The notes below the pieces were generated by a model that was not told where the DNA came from, ran no database searches, and worked only from the letters and a program-made list of their open reading frames with translations. From Pagrus major (Eukaryota > Chordata > Actinopteri > Spariformes > Sparidae): a DNA stretch of 64,000 nucleotides. Both the position numbers and the translations under genes were made by a program. Location: NCBI RefSeq assembly GCF_040436345.1, contig NC_133216.1, positions 17,770,110-17,834,109 on the forward strand, read 5' to 3'. Below, one piece after another: positions 63,913-64,000 of this stretch; position 1 is the first letter of the stretch; each line of letters begins with the position of its first letter.

Positions 63913-64000
63913 GAAACAACATTATAAAATTGGTATTTTTTTTGTGTGATTTGGCACCCATTCAACTGTACGCGTGCATTTAGTCATGATTACATTACAA

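Larger units (their letters stand above)
53725..64000. other. Gene-poor region upstream of vps53
   Basis: Over 10 kb I found no exon with recognisable protein similarity on either strand. It holds a purine-rich block, a truncated MITE-type copy (56440-56652), partial relatives of the intron 21 elements (about 55622-56400 and 61630-62090), TG-rich patches near 60830-61270 and the CTA repeat. A 145-codon ORF at 57591-58028 on the minus strand is unassigned. In human the next gene beyond VPS53 is TLCD3A; no trace of it was recognised here. Confidence 0.5.

Overview
The window is genomic DNA from a vertebrate, very probably a teleost (ray-finned) fish. All five recognisable genes are split by spliceosomal introns and match jawed-vertebrate families. 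The introns and spacers carry long (CA)n/(TG)n microsatellites and short inverted-repeat elements typical of fish genomes. There are no bacterial operons, no CRISPR array and no tRNA or rRNA gene that I can recognise. Exon boundaries were placed by joining conserved protein segments across GT-AG introns with consistent reading phase; each full-length gene then gives a coding length divisible by three and close to that of its human orthologue.

Layout. (1) 329-10971, plus strand: the last eight coding exons of an organic-anion-transporting polypeptide gene of the SLCO1 group (slco1c1-like). Its 5' exons lie left of the window. (2) 14032-16252, minus: bcap29, an ER membrane BAP29/BAP31 protein, 238 aa. 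Its 3' end converges on that of slco. (3) 17729-19640, minus: dus4l, a tRNA dihydrouridine synthase, 315 aa, just upstream of bcap29. (4) 23118-24832, minus: rflnb (refilin B), 204 aa, three coding exons. (5) 26392-53648, minus: vps53, a GARP/EARP tethering subunit, 828 aa, 22 coding exons over 27 kb. (6) 53.7-64 kb: no gene recognised, only repeats and simple sequence.

From general knowledge, dus4l-bcap29 is a neighbour pair on human chromosome 7q and rflnb-vps53 a neighbour pair on human 17p13.3, while SLCO1C1 is on human 12p. The window therefore joins blocks that are separate in human. The spacer between dus4l and rflnb (19.6-22.0 kb) holds an inverted partial duplication of rflnb: exon 2 plus flanking intron, copied at 20468-21030 on the opposite strand, with only two substitutions in the 95-base exon.

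The five genes have unrelated jobs (membrane transport, ER export and chaperoning, tRNA modification, filamin regulation, endosome-to-Golgi tethering) and do not form a pathway. The most interesting points are the inverted rflnb exon copy at the synteny junction, a GC-AG intron in vps53, a roughly 120-bp TG tract beside a weak 3' splice site in vps53, an in-frame tandem acceptor in dus4l, a PDZ-type C-terminus on the transporter, an intact Harbinger-like MITE with a TTA target duplication, and a degenerate minisatellite inside slco. I found nothing that I can defend as a wholly new biological system.
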